Part shown: piece after piece, positions 16,487 to 25,546 of the stretch
Position numbering within the stretch: the stretch's first letter is position 1
Layout: every line of letters begins with the position of its first letter
Assembly (NCBI GenBank): GCA_963720775.1
Contig: CAVRGR010000005.1
Location: 124,001 to 188,000, forward strand
Length of the DNA stretch: 64,000 nt
DNA from: JAENVT01 sp963720775
GTDB lineage: Bacteria > Actinomycetota > Acidimicrobiia > Acidimicrobiales > Ilumatobacteraceae
Reading direction: 5' to 3'
Notes under the pieces: model-generated
Told to the model about the DNA's origin: nothing
Databases searched by the model: none
Seen by the model: the letters and a program-made list of their open reading frames with translations, nothing else
Position numbers and translations under genes: made by a program

Positions 16487-17965
16487 ATGGCCACGTTGGG
16501 CGAACTCTGCCGACAACACACGTCGCTGTCACGCGACGAGATCAACCATCTCAAACAACTCGTCAGCGAGTGGGGCCTGCTCGCCGATCTCTGCTTCGCC
16601 GACTTGCTGCTGTACGTCCCGTCGACCGATTCCGAATGGCTGATCGTTGCCCAGGTGCGTCCGGCGACCGGCCAGACGATCTACCTCACCGACTACGTGG
16701 GTGTGCCGGCCGACAACGAGCGGCCGTTGTTGGATGCGGCGTTCGACACCGGGGAGATCAACGAGGGCGAGATCGCCGTCGAGTCGCTGCCGGAGCCGGC
16801 ACGAATGCTGGCCATACCGGTGCGATGCGGCGGCAAGCCGATCGCCGTTCTGTCGCGGGAGTGGTCGAGCCACACCGGAAGGCAGTTGGGTGAACTGGAG
16901 CGCACGTACCTCGGCATCTTCCAGCGATTCGCGGCCATGATCGCCGAAGGGTCGTTCCCGTTCCACGGGCTGGTCGGCGACAGCAGCGCCGCGCCGCGCG
17001 TCGGTGACGGCGTGATGGTGCTCGATGAAGAGGCGCGAGTGCGTTACGCGTCTCCCAATGCCGTATCGGCGCTGCATCGGGTGGGCATCAGTGCCAATGC
17101 GGTTGGCATGCGCCTAGCCGAGCTGGGCTTCAACGACAGCCCGGTTCGCCTGGCCTACGAGGACCGAATGCCGGTGATCGAGGAGTTCGAGCAGACGCCC
17201 AGCGTCACGTTGTTGAGCCGGTGCATGCCGATCCTGGCGGGAGGCGAGGTCACCGGCGGTGTGTTGCTGCTTCGCGATGTCACGGAAGTGCGCAAGCGCG
17301 ACAAGTTGCTGCTCTCGAAGGACGCCACCATCCGCGAGATCCACCACCGTGTGAAGAACAACCTGCAGACCATTTCGTCGCTGTTGCGGTTGCAGGGCCG
17401 CCGTCTCGAGTCCCCGGAAGCCAAAGCGGCCGTGGCCGAGTCCGTTCGCCGCATCCGCACCATCGCTCTGGTGCACGAGACGCTTTCGCGCGAACCGGGA
17501 GACGATGTGGCCTTCCTGGAGATCGTCCGCCCGCTGATGCGCCTCGCCGAGGAAGGGCTGCAGTCGCCCGACCGGCCGGTTCGATTCACCGTGCAAGGTG
17601 ACGGGGGCCGACTACCTTCGACGATCGCCACACCATTGTCGGTGGTTCTCACCGAGCTGTTGCAGAACGCCGTCGACCACGGCTTCCCGGAAGGCAGCAG
17701 CGGCGGTGACGTGGTCGTGCAGCTCAACCCGGCGGATGATCACCTCAACATCCGGGTGATCAATGATGGCCGCGGCCTCGACTCGCAGTTCGAATTGAAC
17801 AAAGCAACGGGCCTCGGTTTGTCGATCGTGCGCACGCTGGTCACCACGGAGCTGGCGGGCAGCATCCTGATGCGCGCCGGAACGCCGGAAGATTTCGCCA
17901 ACGCCGGTCTGGGCGAACAACCGAAGGGTGCGGGCACCGTCGTCGATCTCACGGTGCCGATCTAG
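16487..17965 (+). CDS. pdtaS: PdtaS-like sensor histidine kinase
   Basis: The protein has 492 residues and no membrane helices. Domains in order are a GAF-like N-terminus (about 1-150), a PAS domain (about 170-270), and a HisKA_2 kinase with the phosphoacceptor region EIHHRVKNNLQTISSLL (His near 286). An HATPase follows, with ELLQNAVDHGF and GLGLSIVRTL. PdtaS works with the ANTAR-domain RNA-binding regulator PdtaR in actinobacteria, responding to small ligands in the cytosol. No pdtaR gene is in the window. Next to it, on the other strand, is a WhiB gene, a neighbour pairing I recall from other actinobacteria. Confidence 0.87.
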   Translation: MATLGELCRQHTSLSRDEINHLKQLVSEWGLLADLCFADLLLYVPSTDSEWLIVAQVRPATGQTIYLTDYVGVPADNERPLLDAAFDTGEINEGEIAVESLPEPARMLAIPVRCGGKPIAVLSREWSSHTGRQLGELERTYLGIFQRFAAMIAEGSFPFHGLVGDSSAAPRVGDGVMVLDEEARVRYASPNAVSALHRVGISANAVGMRLAELGFNDSPVRLAYEDRMPVIEEFEQTPSVTLLSRCMPILAGGEVTGGVLLLRDVTEVRKRDKLLLSKDATIREIHHRVKNNLQTISSLLRLQGRRLESPEAKAAVAESVRRIRTIALVHETLSREPGDDVAFLEIVRPLMRLAEEGLQSPDRPVRFTVQGDGGRLPSTIATPLSVVLTELLQNAVDHGFPEGSSGGDVVVQLNPADDHLNIRVINDGRGLDSQFELNKATGLGLSIVRTLVTTELAGSILMRAGTPEDFANAGLGEQPKGAGTVVDLTVPI

Positions 17966-17978
17966 CGATCGGCAGCGA

Positions 17979-18284
17979 TCAGACGGCTGCTTTGTGACGG
18001 GCGACGTACTGCCGGCGAAGCACCCGGCGCTCTTCCTCGGAGGTGCCACCCCAGATCCCGGAGTCCTGATTGGTCTCCAAAGCGTAGTCGAGGCAGTCGC
18101 GCTGCACAGGGCACTGTGCACAGACTTCCTTGGCTCGAGCGATTTGCAACAGCGCGTAGCCAGTGGTGCCGACGGGGAAGAACAGCTCCGGGTCGGTGTC
18201 GCGGCATATCGCTTCGGCTCGCCACGTGTAGTCGGCGTTGGCCAGTGTCAGGCTGGATGCGAGAATCGTCACGGTCGGCTCCAA
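17979..18284 (-). CDS. WhiB-family iron-sulfur transcription factor
   Basis: The protein has 101 residues. The four cluster cysteines are Cys27 (AICRD), Cys55 and Cys58 (VCAQCPV) and Cys64 (RDCLDY). The turn SGIWGGTSEEERR and a basic end (RRQYVARHKAAV) complete the WhiB pattern. Such proteins bind the main sigma factor and respond to nitric oxide or redox state through the 4Fe-4S cluster. The start appears to be TTG 18284; no in-frame ATG or GTG lies close upstream. The ATG at 18294 is in another frame. Confidence 0.92.
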   Translation of the reverse strand: MEPTVTILASSLTLANADYTWRAEAICRDTDPELFFPVGTTGYALLQIARAKEVCAQCPVQRDCLDYALETNQDSGIWGGTSEEERRVLRRQYVARHKAAV

Positions 18285-18443
18285 GGTTCCGCATTGTGAG
18301 AATTTTCACTTGCAGTCCCGGCACAGGGGAGAGGCATTTCGACGTGGGTGTGCACAGTGATGTCAAACCTAGGAAACAAATCGACCGTTGACAAGGGGTA
18401 TCGGTATCTTCTCGGGGATAGTTCCTACAGATGGGGGGTATCT

Positions 18444-19149
18444 ATGGTTGAGGTACTGGCCCATCGGGGTGCGTCCCGGGCCGCACGGGAGAACACGATC
18501 GAGGCTTTTCGCCATGCGCGCGGCACTGGGCAGCGACGCCGTCGAGCTCGATGTGCGCCGAACGGCCGACCTCGCGCTCGTCGTTCATCACGACGCTCAC
18601 CTGCCCGACGGCCGGGCGATCGTCGACCTGGAGGCGGCCGGCCTGCCCGACTACATCCCCCACCTGGGGGCTGCCCTCGATGCCTGCGCCGGAATGTGGG
18701 TGAACGTCGAGATCAAGAACGATCCTCATGACCCCGACTTCGATGCCACCGACGAGATCGCCGATCGCACCGTGGCTGCGCTCCTGGAGCGCCGCGAGAA
18801 CGACCGGTGGCTGATGTCGTCGTTTCGCCTGGCGACGATCGATCGATGCAAGGCTCTGGCCCCGGTGATTCGCACCGCGTGGTTGGTGACAGAGGTGCCC
18901 GACGACGTCATCTCGACGATGGTCGCTCGTGGCCACGATGCCTTGCACCCATGGTTCGCAACGCTGTTGCGGTCGCACATCGACGCCTGCCACGGCGCTG
19001 GCATCGATGTCAACACGTGGACGTGCGACGACGCCGAGCGCATGGCCGAGCTCATCGACTGGGGAATCGACGGGATCTGCACCAATGTTCCCGACGTTGC
19101 CTTGGCAGTGATCGCCGGAGGCGGCATCTCTCACGCCGACGAGGGATAG
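18444..19149 (+). pseudogene. Glycerophosphodiester phosphodiesterase, frameshifted near the start
   Basis: The gene starts at ATG 18444 as MVEVLAHRGASRAARENTIE, with the catalytic HRG and ENT motifs. After FRHAR (near 18520) the frame breaks, and the family sequence resumes one frame over as LGSDAVELDVRRTADLALVV, then HHDAHLPDG, VNVEIKND and INTWT-like VNTWTCDDAE. Removing one G from GCGCGCGG at about 18518-18523 restores a complete enzyme of about 235 residues. The enzyme would hydrolyse glycerophosphodiesters to glycerol-3-phosphate. The break lies in a CG run, so sequence error is plausible. The end overlaps the convergent kinase gene by 19 bases. Confidence 0.83.
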
Positions 19150-20051
19150 AGCAGTTTCACCGCGTTGGGCCGGTGCTCGAAGCGCAGCTCCAGGGTTTCG
19201 CCGAGATAGTCGCCGTCGAGCTGGAACGGGAAGGGGCGCGGTGACGTGACGGTGAGCGACGACAGGTCGGTTTGCACGTCGACGGCAGCAGACGGCTTCA
19301 TCCCACCGCCACGTAGTGCTCCGCCCAGCGCGCCGAGGATCGCGCCGACCTTCAACGTCTTGAAGGTGATCGCCACCAGGCCCCGGTCGAACGTCGCCGC
19401 CGGGCTGAGGTCGAGCGGGCGGTTGCCGAGATAGGTGTACGGGTTGGTGTTGAGCACGATCGTGAAGTATCCGTCGATGGGGTCGGGCGAGGCCGGGGTA
19501 CGGACCTGGAAGTGTGGTTCGGAGCGGTCGTAACGGCTCATCCACGTGCGCACCGACGCGTAGATGAACAGCGGATGGCCGAGCCAGCGCTTCATCCCGG
19601 CACGACGCTCGACCTCGCGGACCACGGCCGCGTCGTAGCCGATGCCGGTGTGGAAGCAGAAGTAACGACCATTGACGTGACCCAGTCCAACGGGGCGGAT
19701 GTCGCCGGCGGCGATCCCGTTGGCCAGGAGCCGCACTGCCGGAACGGGGTCGTTCGGCATCCCGAGAGTGCGGGCGAACACGTTGGTGCTGCCGCCGGGG
19801 AGGGTGCCGAGCGCCGTATCGGTGCCGGCGACACCCGTGGCGACTTCGTTGAGCGTTCCATCGCCGCCGAAACCGATGACGATGTCGACTCCGCGACGGG
19901 CAGCATCCTGGGCGAATCGGATTGCGTGCCCACGACGATTCGTCTCGACGATCTCGACGTCGTTGCCCTGGCTGAGCGCGCGGTGGACGACAACGGTGTT
20001 GCGCGCCGTGACCGAGGAGGCAAATGCGTTGACAACCAGCAGGATGCGCAA
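19131..20051 (-). CDS. Diacylglycerol/lipid kinase family protein
   Basis: The protein has 306 residues with the DagK catalytic domain at the N-terminus: VNAFASSVT, the nucleotide loop GFGGDGTLNEVATGV and the conserved LPGGSTNVFARTLGMP. The C-terminal lobe has the usual beta-rich pattern ending in FQLDGDYLGETLELRF. Members phosphorylate diacylglycerol, sphingoid bases or related lipids; the exact lipid is unknown. It faces the glycerophosphodiesterase gene tail to tail, so a shared role in phospholipid turnover is only a suggestion. Confidence 0.88.
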   Translation of the reverse strand: MRILLVVNAFASSVTARNTVVVHRALSQGNDVEIVETNRRGHAIRFAQDAARRGVDIVIGFGGDGTLNEVATGVAGTDTALGTLPGGSTNVFARTLGMPNDPVPAVRLLANGIAAGDIRPVGLGHVNGRYFCFHTGIGYDAAVVREVERRAGMKRWLGHPLFIYASVRTWMSRYDRSEPHFQVRTPASPDPIDGYFTIVLNTNPYTYLGNRPLDLSPAATFDRGLVAITFKTLKVGAILGALGGALRGGGMKPSAAVDVQTDLSSLTVTSPRPFPFQLDGDYLGETLELRFEHRPNAVKLLYPSSA

Positions 20052-20125
20052 GACAGCGACGTTATCGCTGCGATGACGTCAGTCAGGTTTGGTCGATCGC
20101 TACTCCTCGGTAACAATGTTGCTCC

Positions 20126-20902
20126 ATGAACGTGATCGTCTGCGTGAAGCAGATTCCCGACCCGGCAATGCCGGGCGAGCTCAACGGTTCCACCAACACG
20201 TTGAAGCGCGAAGGCAAGTTGATCCTCGACGAGTCCGACAGCTACGGCGTGGAGATGGCCCTGCAACTGGTTGCCACAGCGGGTGAGGGTGAGGTCAGCT
20301 TGGTGTCGATGGCGCCAAACGACGAGGTCAGCGGCATGCGCACTGCATTGGCGATGGGCGCTGCGAAGGGAATCCTGGTGAGCGACCCGAGTCTCCAAGG
20401 CAGCGACGCGCTCACCACGGCCAAGGTGCTTGCCGCGGCGATCACCCGTCTCGGCGGCGCCGACCTCATCATTGCTGCCACCGAATCGAGCGATGGCTAC
20501 ACAGGTACCGTGCCCGAGCAGTTGGCCGAAGTCCTCGGCCTTCCCTCGGTGACGTTCGCCAAGCACGTGGTGGTCGACGGTGGCACCCTCAAGGTCAATC
20601 GCCAGACGGAGGAGGGCTACGACGAGGTCACCTGCCCACTCCCCGCCGTCATCAGCGTCACCGCCGGCGTCGTCGAGCCTCGCTATCCGAGCTTCAAGGG
20701 CATCATGGCGGCGAAGTCGAAGCCGCTCGAGACCGTCACAGCCGCCGATCTCGGCGTCACACCGGTCGGTTGGGCCGGAGCCGGCCAGACGATCTCCAAC
20801 GTCACCAAGGCCGAGGCTCGTGCCGCAGGCGAGATCATCGAAGACGACGGTGAGGGATACGCCAAGATCGTGGCCTTCCTCGAAAACCTGAAGGTCATCT
20901 GA
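20126..20902 (+). CDS. etfB: Electron transfer flavoprotein beta subunit
   Basis: The protein has 258 residues and starts with MNVIVCVKQIPDPAMPGEL, a clear ETF-beta N-terminus. The AMP-binding and partner-contact region includes DSYGVEMALQL, and ADLIIAATESSDGYTGTVPEQLAEVLGLP fits throughout. With EtfA it accepts electrons from acyl-CoA and other dehydrogenases and passes them to the quinone pool. The gene ends 8 bases before etfA. An acyl-CoA dehydrogenase is encoded at 45956-47185, a possible electron donor. Confidence 0.95.
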   Translation: MNVIVCVKQIPDPAMPGELNGSTNTLKREGKLILDESDSYGVEMALQLVATAGEGEVSLVSMAPNDEVSGMRTALAMGAAKGILVSDPSLQGSDALTTAKVLAAAITRLGGADLIIAATESSDGYTGTVPEQLAEVLGLPSVTFAKHVVVDGGTLKVNRQTEEGYDEVTCPLPAVISVTAGVVEPRYPSFKGIMAAKSKPLETVTAADLGVTPVGWAGAGQTISNVTKAEARAAGEIIEDDGEGYAKIVAFLENLKVI

Positions 20903-20910
20903 GGAGCACC

Positions 20911-21876
20911 ATGAACATCTGGGTATTCGCACAAGCATCGAACGGGGTGCCGACCACGGCGACTCTCGAACTGCTCACCAAGGCCCGCAGCATCTCCGGT
21001 GGCGGGATGATCACGGCCTTCGTCGGCGGCGACGCAGCTGGAATCGCCGGGGCTCTCGGCGAGTACGGAGCAACCAAGATCTACGCCACCGGCGACCTCG
21101 GCGGGAAGCTTCCCGGTGTCGCCGTCTCCGCGGCCATGAAGGCAGTGATCGACGGTGGCGATTCGCCCGACCTGATCATGTTCCCGCAGACGTACGAGGG
21201 TCGCGACATCATGGCGCGGCTCTCGGTCAAGCTCGACCGCACCCTGTTGACCAACAACGTCGACATCGTCGCCGATGGTGACGCGGTCTCGGTGACCACG
21301 CCGGTGTTCGGCGGCAACGTTCTGGTGACCACGACGTTCACCGGGCCGAGCCCGCACCTTGCCAACTTCCGGCCGAAGAGCTTTGCCGTGGAGCCCTCGG
21401 GCGGCGGCGCGCCCGAAGTTGTCGCTGCGCCGGTGCCCGAGCTCGGCGTGGCCGGGGCGGCGGCGATCGTTGCCGAGCACGTCGAGGAGTCGCATGGGCC
21501 GAAGCTCGACGAAGCCAACATCGTCGTATCCGGTGGCCGCGGCCTTGGCGAGGCGTCCAAGTACGAGATGATCGAGCAGCTGGCCAAGCTGTTGAAGGGC
21601 GCACCCGGTGCGTCGCGAGCAATCGTCGATGCGGGCTGGGTGCCGTACAGCTACCAGGTGGGCCAGACCGGCAAGGTCGTCAAGCCTGGGGTGTACCTCG
21701 CTTGCGGCATCTCCGGGGCGACACAGCACATGGTGGGCATGAAGGGTGCCAAGAGCATCATCGCCGTCAACAAGGACAAAGAAGCTCCGATCTTCGGCAT
21801 CGCCGACCTGGGCATCATCGGCGACGTGCACAAGGTGCTGCCGAAGTTGATCGAAGCGCTCCAGTCCCGCGGCTGA
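20911..21876 (+). CDS. etfA: Electron transfer flavoprotein alpha subunit
   Basis: The protein has 321 residues. The N-terminal domain resembles ETF-beta, and the C-terminal FAD-binding domain has VSGGRGLGEASKYEMIEQLA, ASRAIVDAGWVPYSYQVGQTG and the family signature LACGISGATQHMVGMKGAKSI followed by AVNKDKEAPIF. It forms a heterodimer with EtfB and holds FAD. GGAG at 20902-20905, before ATG 20911, is the ribosome site. It is the last gene of the etfBA operon and is followed by a strong hairpin. Confidence 0.96.
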   Translation: MNIWVFAQASNGVPTTATLELLTKARSISGGGMITAFVGGDAAGIAGALGEYGATKIYATGDLGGKLPGVAVSAAMKAVIDGGDSPDLIMFPQTYEGRDIMARLSVKLDRTLLTNNVDIVADGDAVSVTTPVFGGNVLVTTTFTGPSPHLANFRPKSFAVEPSGGGAPEVVAAPVPELGVAGAAAIVAEHVEESHGPKLDEANIVVSGGRGLGEASKYEMIEQLAKLLKGAPGASRAIVDAGWVPYSYQVGQTGKVVKPGVYLACGISGATQHMVGMKGAKSIIAVNKDKEAPIFGIADLGIIGDVHKVLPKLIEALQSRG

Positions 21877-21924
21877 TCCGCGACGCGCACGCCTGCTACT
21901 GGACGATCGCGGGCGGCGACATGG

Positions 21925-21959
21925 GCGCCGGCGGACCGATTCGCCGCCTGCGCCGGCGC
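21925..21959. terminator. GC-rich hairpin between convergent genes
   Basis: Perfect 9-base arms GCGCCGGCG (21925-21933) and CGCCGGCGC (21951-21959) flank a 17-base loop. The hairpin lies between the ends of etfA and the uncharacterised gene on the other strand, and could stop transcription in both directions. No T-run follows on either strand, so a classical intrinsic terminator is not shown. Confidence 0.4.
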
Positions 21960-22009
21960 ACCGACTCGCTGGTTCCCAACTGCCGGCATCCGCTCCGCGA
22001 ACACTTTCC

Positions 22010-22987
22010 TCAGACCGCGTCGTGGGCGCTGATCGCCCACGCGTAGCCCTCTGCCGCGTCGGCGACGGCCAGTTGCAGCTCCCAGCCGAGATGCGGTTCG
22101 CCGGCGTCCCACCAGAACCACTCCAGCGAGGCGATTGCCCTGCCGAGATCGTCCGGCGCGACGGGCCACTCGTCGGCGAGGTCGGCGAGCGATGTCATCA
22201 CCCACCACGCGCCGAACCTTCCGATTGCCCCGCCACGACGGCGGCCATGAGCCCCGCCTGTTGCCCCCGCCCACGCCAACCAGGCCATTGCCATCGAGGG
22301 TGTCAGTGGCGCAAGCCGACCGTCGGTGACTCCCAGAGCAGTGACGGCATCGGCGGCTGAGCCTTCGACCGCCACGATCTCGGCGCGCCCGTCGGACGAC
22401 GTGATCCATGGTTCGATCAGCTGGCGCACGGCGAGCGCGACCTCGGGGTCGTCGACGTGTGCGCCGGTGATGGCGGCGGGCATCGTCGTGAAGTCCGCTG
22501 ATCGGGGCAACGGCGGTGCCTCGGCCGTGACGCCGTCGTCGGAGTACTCGGCCAGACCGTAGGCCGGTTCCCACGGCTGCAACTCGAAGGGGATCTCCAA
22601 GGGGTTGGCAACCTCGGCTGAGATCGACTGTCCGCGGAGCGCACATTCGTGGGCGATGAACCCGAGGCGCGGCCCTCCCGGTAGCCGCGCGTGGAGGTCG
22701 TCGAACTCGTGACGTTGCGCCACCACCTCGGTCAGCGGCCCGATGGTGAACCTGCCGCTCTCTTCGTCGAGAACGAGCGCGGCCCATTCCGCCGGGGCCC
22801 ACAGGGCCAGCCGGTACTCGGCCAGCGTGGCCGCCGGCCACAGCTGACGACCTGTCGTGACGGCGGAACGACTGCGGTTCCGCAACTCGAGCAGTGCGGC
22901 CCAGTCGGCTTCGGTACAGAACCTGTCGATGAGCCGCACGAGACCATCGAGGTCGGCTCCATGAACGAGATCCTCGATCTCGCTCAC
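22010..22987 (-). CDS. Uncharacterised protein in the SCO1664/DUF3090 operon
   Basis: The protein has 325 residues and I do not recognise the family. It is acidic and Trp-rich, with no signal peptide or membrane helix. Visible features are an N-terminal helical stretch (DLVHGADLDGLVRLIDRFC), several repeats of Trp-Ala motifs (LWAPAEWAALVLDEE, MAWLAWAGATGGAHGRRRGG), and a C-terminus EWFWWDAGEPHLGWELQLA. The start GTG 22987 overlaps the upstream stop by 4 bases (GTGA), so it is translationally coupled to the SCO1664 gene. A far longer open frame upstream is a shadow of that gene. Confidence 0.65.
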   Translation of the reverse strand: MSEIEDLVHGADLDGLVRLIDRFCTEADWAALLELRNRSRSAVTTGRQLWPAATLAEYRLALWAPAEWAALVLDEESGRFTIGPLTEVVAQRHEFDDLHARLPGGPRLGFIAHECALRGQSISAEVANPLEIPFELQPWEPAYGLAEYSDDGVTAEAPPLPRSADFTTMPAAITGAHVDDPEVALAVRQLIEPWITSSDGRAEIVAVEGSAADAVTALGVTDGRLAPLTPSMAMAWLAWAGATGGAHGRRRGGAIGRFGAWWVMTSLADLADEWPVAPDDLGRAIASLEWFWWDAGEPHLGWELQLAVADAAEGYAWAISAHDAV

Positions 22988-23703
22988 ACCATGGGCCAGG
23001 GATACCGCCGCCCCGACTGGTCGATGGGGAACACCGGATTCTCGGTCAACCACTCGGCTCGCTTCTGCATGGCTGCGATCTCGTCGTCGGCGAGCAGGGT
23101 GGCCACGTCGAGCGGCACCCGGTCGGCGATGCGTCGAGTCGCGTCGATCAACCGTGGATCGATCCGCTCGCCGCCGAACTCCCAGACAACGGTACGCAGC
23201 TTGAAGTCCGAGGAGAAGCACAGACCGTGGTCGATTCCCCAGATGTGATCCTCGCTGTCGATCAGCACGTGGCCGCTCTTGCGGTCGGTGTTGTTGGCGA
23301 GCAGATCGAACAGAGCGACACCGCGCAGCGTGTCGTGCAGATCTGGTCGTTCTTCATGAATCGTGAAGTAGTGCTGACGATGATCGACGTCCACGAACCA
23401 CTGCAGCGAGCCCTCGCCGTACGGCCCGTCGCGCAACACGGTTGGCGGCACCAGGTCGAGCTCCAAGGCCTCGCTCAGGTGGTAGGCCGCAACCTCGCGA
23501 CGATGCAGACCGGGTTCGAAGTCCCAGAGCGGGCGCTCGCCCCGCAGCGGCTTGTAGATGGCCTGCGCGGCATCGTCGCCGCACGAGATGTTGACGAGGA
23601 ACGTGGCGTTGCTGCTCCAGGGCATGCGGCCCTCGATGTCGATCTCACCGCACATGAGGAAGTGCACCTGGCGGGCGCGGTCGGTCAGTTCATCCGCGGG
23701 CAT
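22984..23703 (-). CDS. SCO1664 family protein (kinase-like fold)
   Basis: The protein has 239 residues. Family marks are GRMPWSSNATFLV, the lysine in QAIYKPLRGERPLWDFE, and a later segment ALFDLLANNTDRKSGHVL with HIWGIDHGLCF. These resemble the Lys, Asn-Asp and Asp residues of the phosphatidylinositol-kinase-like fold, so ATP binding is possible; activity is unproven. The gene belongs to a conserved actinobacterial cluster with the DUF3090 and MSMEG_4193-type genes (Rv2133c-Rv2135c in Mycobacterium tuberculosis). It overlaps DUF3090 by 19 bases. Confidence 0.88.
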   Translation of the reverse strand: MPADELTDRARQVHFLMCGEIDIEGRMPWSSNATFLVNISCGDDAAQAIYKPLRGERPLWDFEPGLHRREVAAYHLSEALELDLVPPTVLRDGPYGEGSLQWFVDVDHRQHYFTIHEERPDLHDTLRGVALFDLLANNTDRKSGHVLIDSEDHIWGIDHGLCFSSDFKLRTVVWEFGGERIDPRLIDATRRIADRVPLDVATLLADDEIAAMQKRAEWLTENPVFPIDQSGRRYPWPMV

Positions 23704-24197
23704 ATGTGACCATCAGGATCGATCGGGTTACCGCACCACTGGCACGGAGGGCGACCTGCCGCAACGATCGACTCGGTGTGAGCGCAGAGTGCGGCTGCCT
23801 GTCCTCGAGTGAGAAACACGCGGAGGTGACCGCGGTCCTCGACCGCGTCGAGGTCGGGCTCACCCTCTTCGTCGGTAGGCACGATCTCTTCGAGCTGAAC
23901 GAGCACGCGGTCGTTGTCGCGGTCGTAGCCGAGTCCGATCGGACCGAGGACGAATGCCGGATCGACTGGCTCGGCCAGCTCCATCGCGGCCGGCAGGGGC
24001 TGGTCGGCGGGCGTGGGTAGATCGCTCATCACCTTGCGGAGGTAGTCGGCAATTGCCGCTGCTTGCTGCTTCTCGCATTTCACCGTCACCCGCGTCGTTC
24101 CCCGGCGGGCCTGCAGCAGGAACGTGCGCTGGCCGGGCTGACCGATGGCGCCGACGGTGAACGCGTCGACCTCGTCGAACTCGTAGAACACGCCCAT
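23685..24197 (-). CDS. DUF3090 family protein
   Basis: The protein has 170 residues. It begins with YEFDEVDAFTVGAIGQPGQRTFLLQA, the hallmark of DUF3090, and ends with a zinc-binding-like tail: CQWCGNPIDPDGHICP, with three cysteines and a histidine. Its function is unknown. It sits between the phosphatase-like and SCO1664 genes, in the same order as in mycobacteria, which implies the three act together. Confidence 0.92.
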   Translation of the reverse strand: MGVFYEFDEVDAFTVGAIGQPGQRTFLLQARRGTTRVTVKCEKQQAAAIADYLRKVMSDLPTPADQPLPAAMELAEPVDPAFVLGPIGLGYDRDNDRVLVQLEEIVPTDEEGEPDLDAVEDRGHLRVFLTRGQAAALCAHTESIVAAGRPPCQWCGNPIDPDGHICPRMN

Positions 24198-24204
24198 CAG
24201 TGCC

Positions 24205-24855
24205 TCACGAGGGCCGCAGCTCGGCCAGCGATCCGCCGGTCGAGTTGACGGTCAGCACGATGGGTCCGCCGGCGGAGTAGGCGATGGCGGTGATCGAACA
24301 CGGACTGATGACGATTCGTTGAAAGAGATCGATGTGTGTGCCCATGGCCTGGGCGACCGCGGCCTTGATCGTGTCGGCATGCGATACGCAGATCACGACG
24401 CCGCCATCGTGGGCAGCCCGCAGACGGTCGATCGTGCCGAGCATCCGGCCTTGCATCTCGAGGAAGCTCTCCCCGCCGGGGAACCGGAACGTCGACGGCG
24501 ATCGTTGCACGGAGCTCCATTCCGGCAACTTCATCAGCGTCTTCAACTCTCTGCCCGTCCACTGGCCGAAATCGCACTCCAACAAGCCTTTGTCGACGCT
24601 CACCTTCAGGCCCCTGGCCGTACCGATCGGCGCAGCGGTCTCACGAGCGCGTTCGAGCGGTGAGCTGTAGACCGCGTCGACGCGACCGAGCGCCGTGATG
24701 CGTTCGGCCGCGGCCTGCGCCTGGGCGCGGCCGGCATCGGCGAGGTGCAACCCTGGGGCGCGGCCCGGCAACACTTTGCCGGTGGTCGGCGTCTGCCCGT
24801 GACGAACCAACAAGAACAACGTCGACGATGGGGGTGCGTGCTTCGTTCTCGCCAT
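24205..24855 (-). CDS. MSMEG_4193-type histidine phosphatase
   Basis: The protein has 216 residues from ATG 24855. It has the phosphoglycerate-mutase-like catalytic motif LVRHGQT, then YSSPLERARETA, a glutamate in LLECDFGQWTGRELKTL, and a second His in VICVSHADTIKA. The sequence matches the MSMEG_4193 group of putative phosphomutases, always found next to DUF3090. It is the first gene of the operon, 7 bases before DUF3090. A longer frame starts at 24885, but it would overlap the divergent glycosylase promoter. Confidence 0.88.
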   Translation of the reverse strand: MARTKHAPPSSTLFLLVRHGQTPTTGKVLPGRAPGLHLADAGRAQAQAAAERITALGRVDAVYSSPLERARETAAPIGTARGLKVSVDKGLLECDFGQWTGRELKTLMKLPEWSSVQRSPSTFRFPGGESFLEMQGRMLGTIDRLRAAHDGGVVICVSHADTIKAAVAQAMGTHIDLFQRIVISPCSITAIAYSAGGPIVLTVNSTGGSLAELRPS

Positions 24856-24883
24856 CTCGACCTTGCAACTTAGTGTGCGATCC

Positions 24884-25546
24884 ATGGATTCGCTCCTTCG
24901 CCTGGCCTCGGAAGTGAGCTCCTGCCGGCGCTGCCCTCGGTTGGTCGCCTGGCGTGAGCACGTCGCCGAGGAGAAGCGAGCCGCTTTCCGCGACCAGGAC
25001 TACTGGGGGCGTGGCATCCCTGGGTTCGGCGACAGGAAGGCGAAGCTGCTGGTGCTCGGGCTGGCCCCCGCGGCCCATGGTGGCAATCGCACCGGTCGGG
25101 TGTTCACCGGTGATCGCTCAGGCGACTGGCTGTACCGGGCGATGCACCGCGCCGGGCTCGCCAACCAGCCGACATCGATCTGCGTCGACGACGGCCTGTC
25201 GTTGACAGGAGCCTGGGTGACCGCCGCGGTCAAGTGTGCGCCGCCCGACAACAAGCCGTTGCCGGAGGAGCGCATCAACTGCAGCGCATTCCTGCAGCGC
25301 GAGGTGGAGCTGCTGACCGACGTGCGGGTAGTGGTGTGCCTCGGCGCGTTCGCCTATCAGGCCGCGTGTGCCGAGTTCGCCGTGAGGCCTCGGCCGAAGT
25401 TCGGGCACGGTGTCGAGGTCGACACGAGCCGCGGCCTCCACCTGTTGTGCTCCTTCCATCCGAGCCAGCAGAACACCTTCACGGGTCGGCTCACCGAGGC
25501 GATGCTCGACGATGTGTTCTCACGGGCAGTCGTGCTCAGCGGCTGA
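24884..25546 (+). CDS. Family 5 (UdgB-type) uracil-DNA glycosylase
   Basis: The protein has 220 residues. Candidate Fe-S ligands are Cys14 and Cys17 (SSCRRCPRL), Cys118 (VKCAPPDNKP) and Cys133 (INCSAFL). Motif A reads GLAPAAHGGNRTGRVFTGD, in which Ala replaces the catalytic acid or Asn of other uracil glycosylases, as is typical of UdgB. Motif B is CSFHPSQQNTF. The enzyme removes uracil and other deaminated bases in DNA repair. It is divergent from the MSMEG_4193-type gene, with only 28 bases between starts, and overlaps the convergent hydrolase by 11 bases. Confidence 0.9.
   Translation: MDSLLRLASEVSSCRRCPRLVAWREHVAEEKRAAFRDQDYWGRGIPGFGDRKAKLLVLGLAPAAHGGNRTGRVFTGDRSGDWLYRAMHRAGLANQPTSICVDDGLSLTGAWVTAAVKCAPPDNKPLPEERINCSAFLQREVELLTDVRVVVCLGAFAYQAACAEFAVRPRPKFGHGVEVDTSRGLHLLCSFHPSQQNTFTGRLTEAMLDDVFSRAVVLSG

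Noticed and set aside
18388..18393. TTGACA as -35 box before the glycerophosphodiesterase
   Set aside because: The hexamer is perfect, but no acceptable -10 box lies 16-18 bases downstream.
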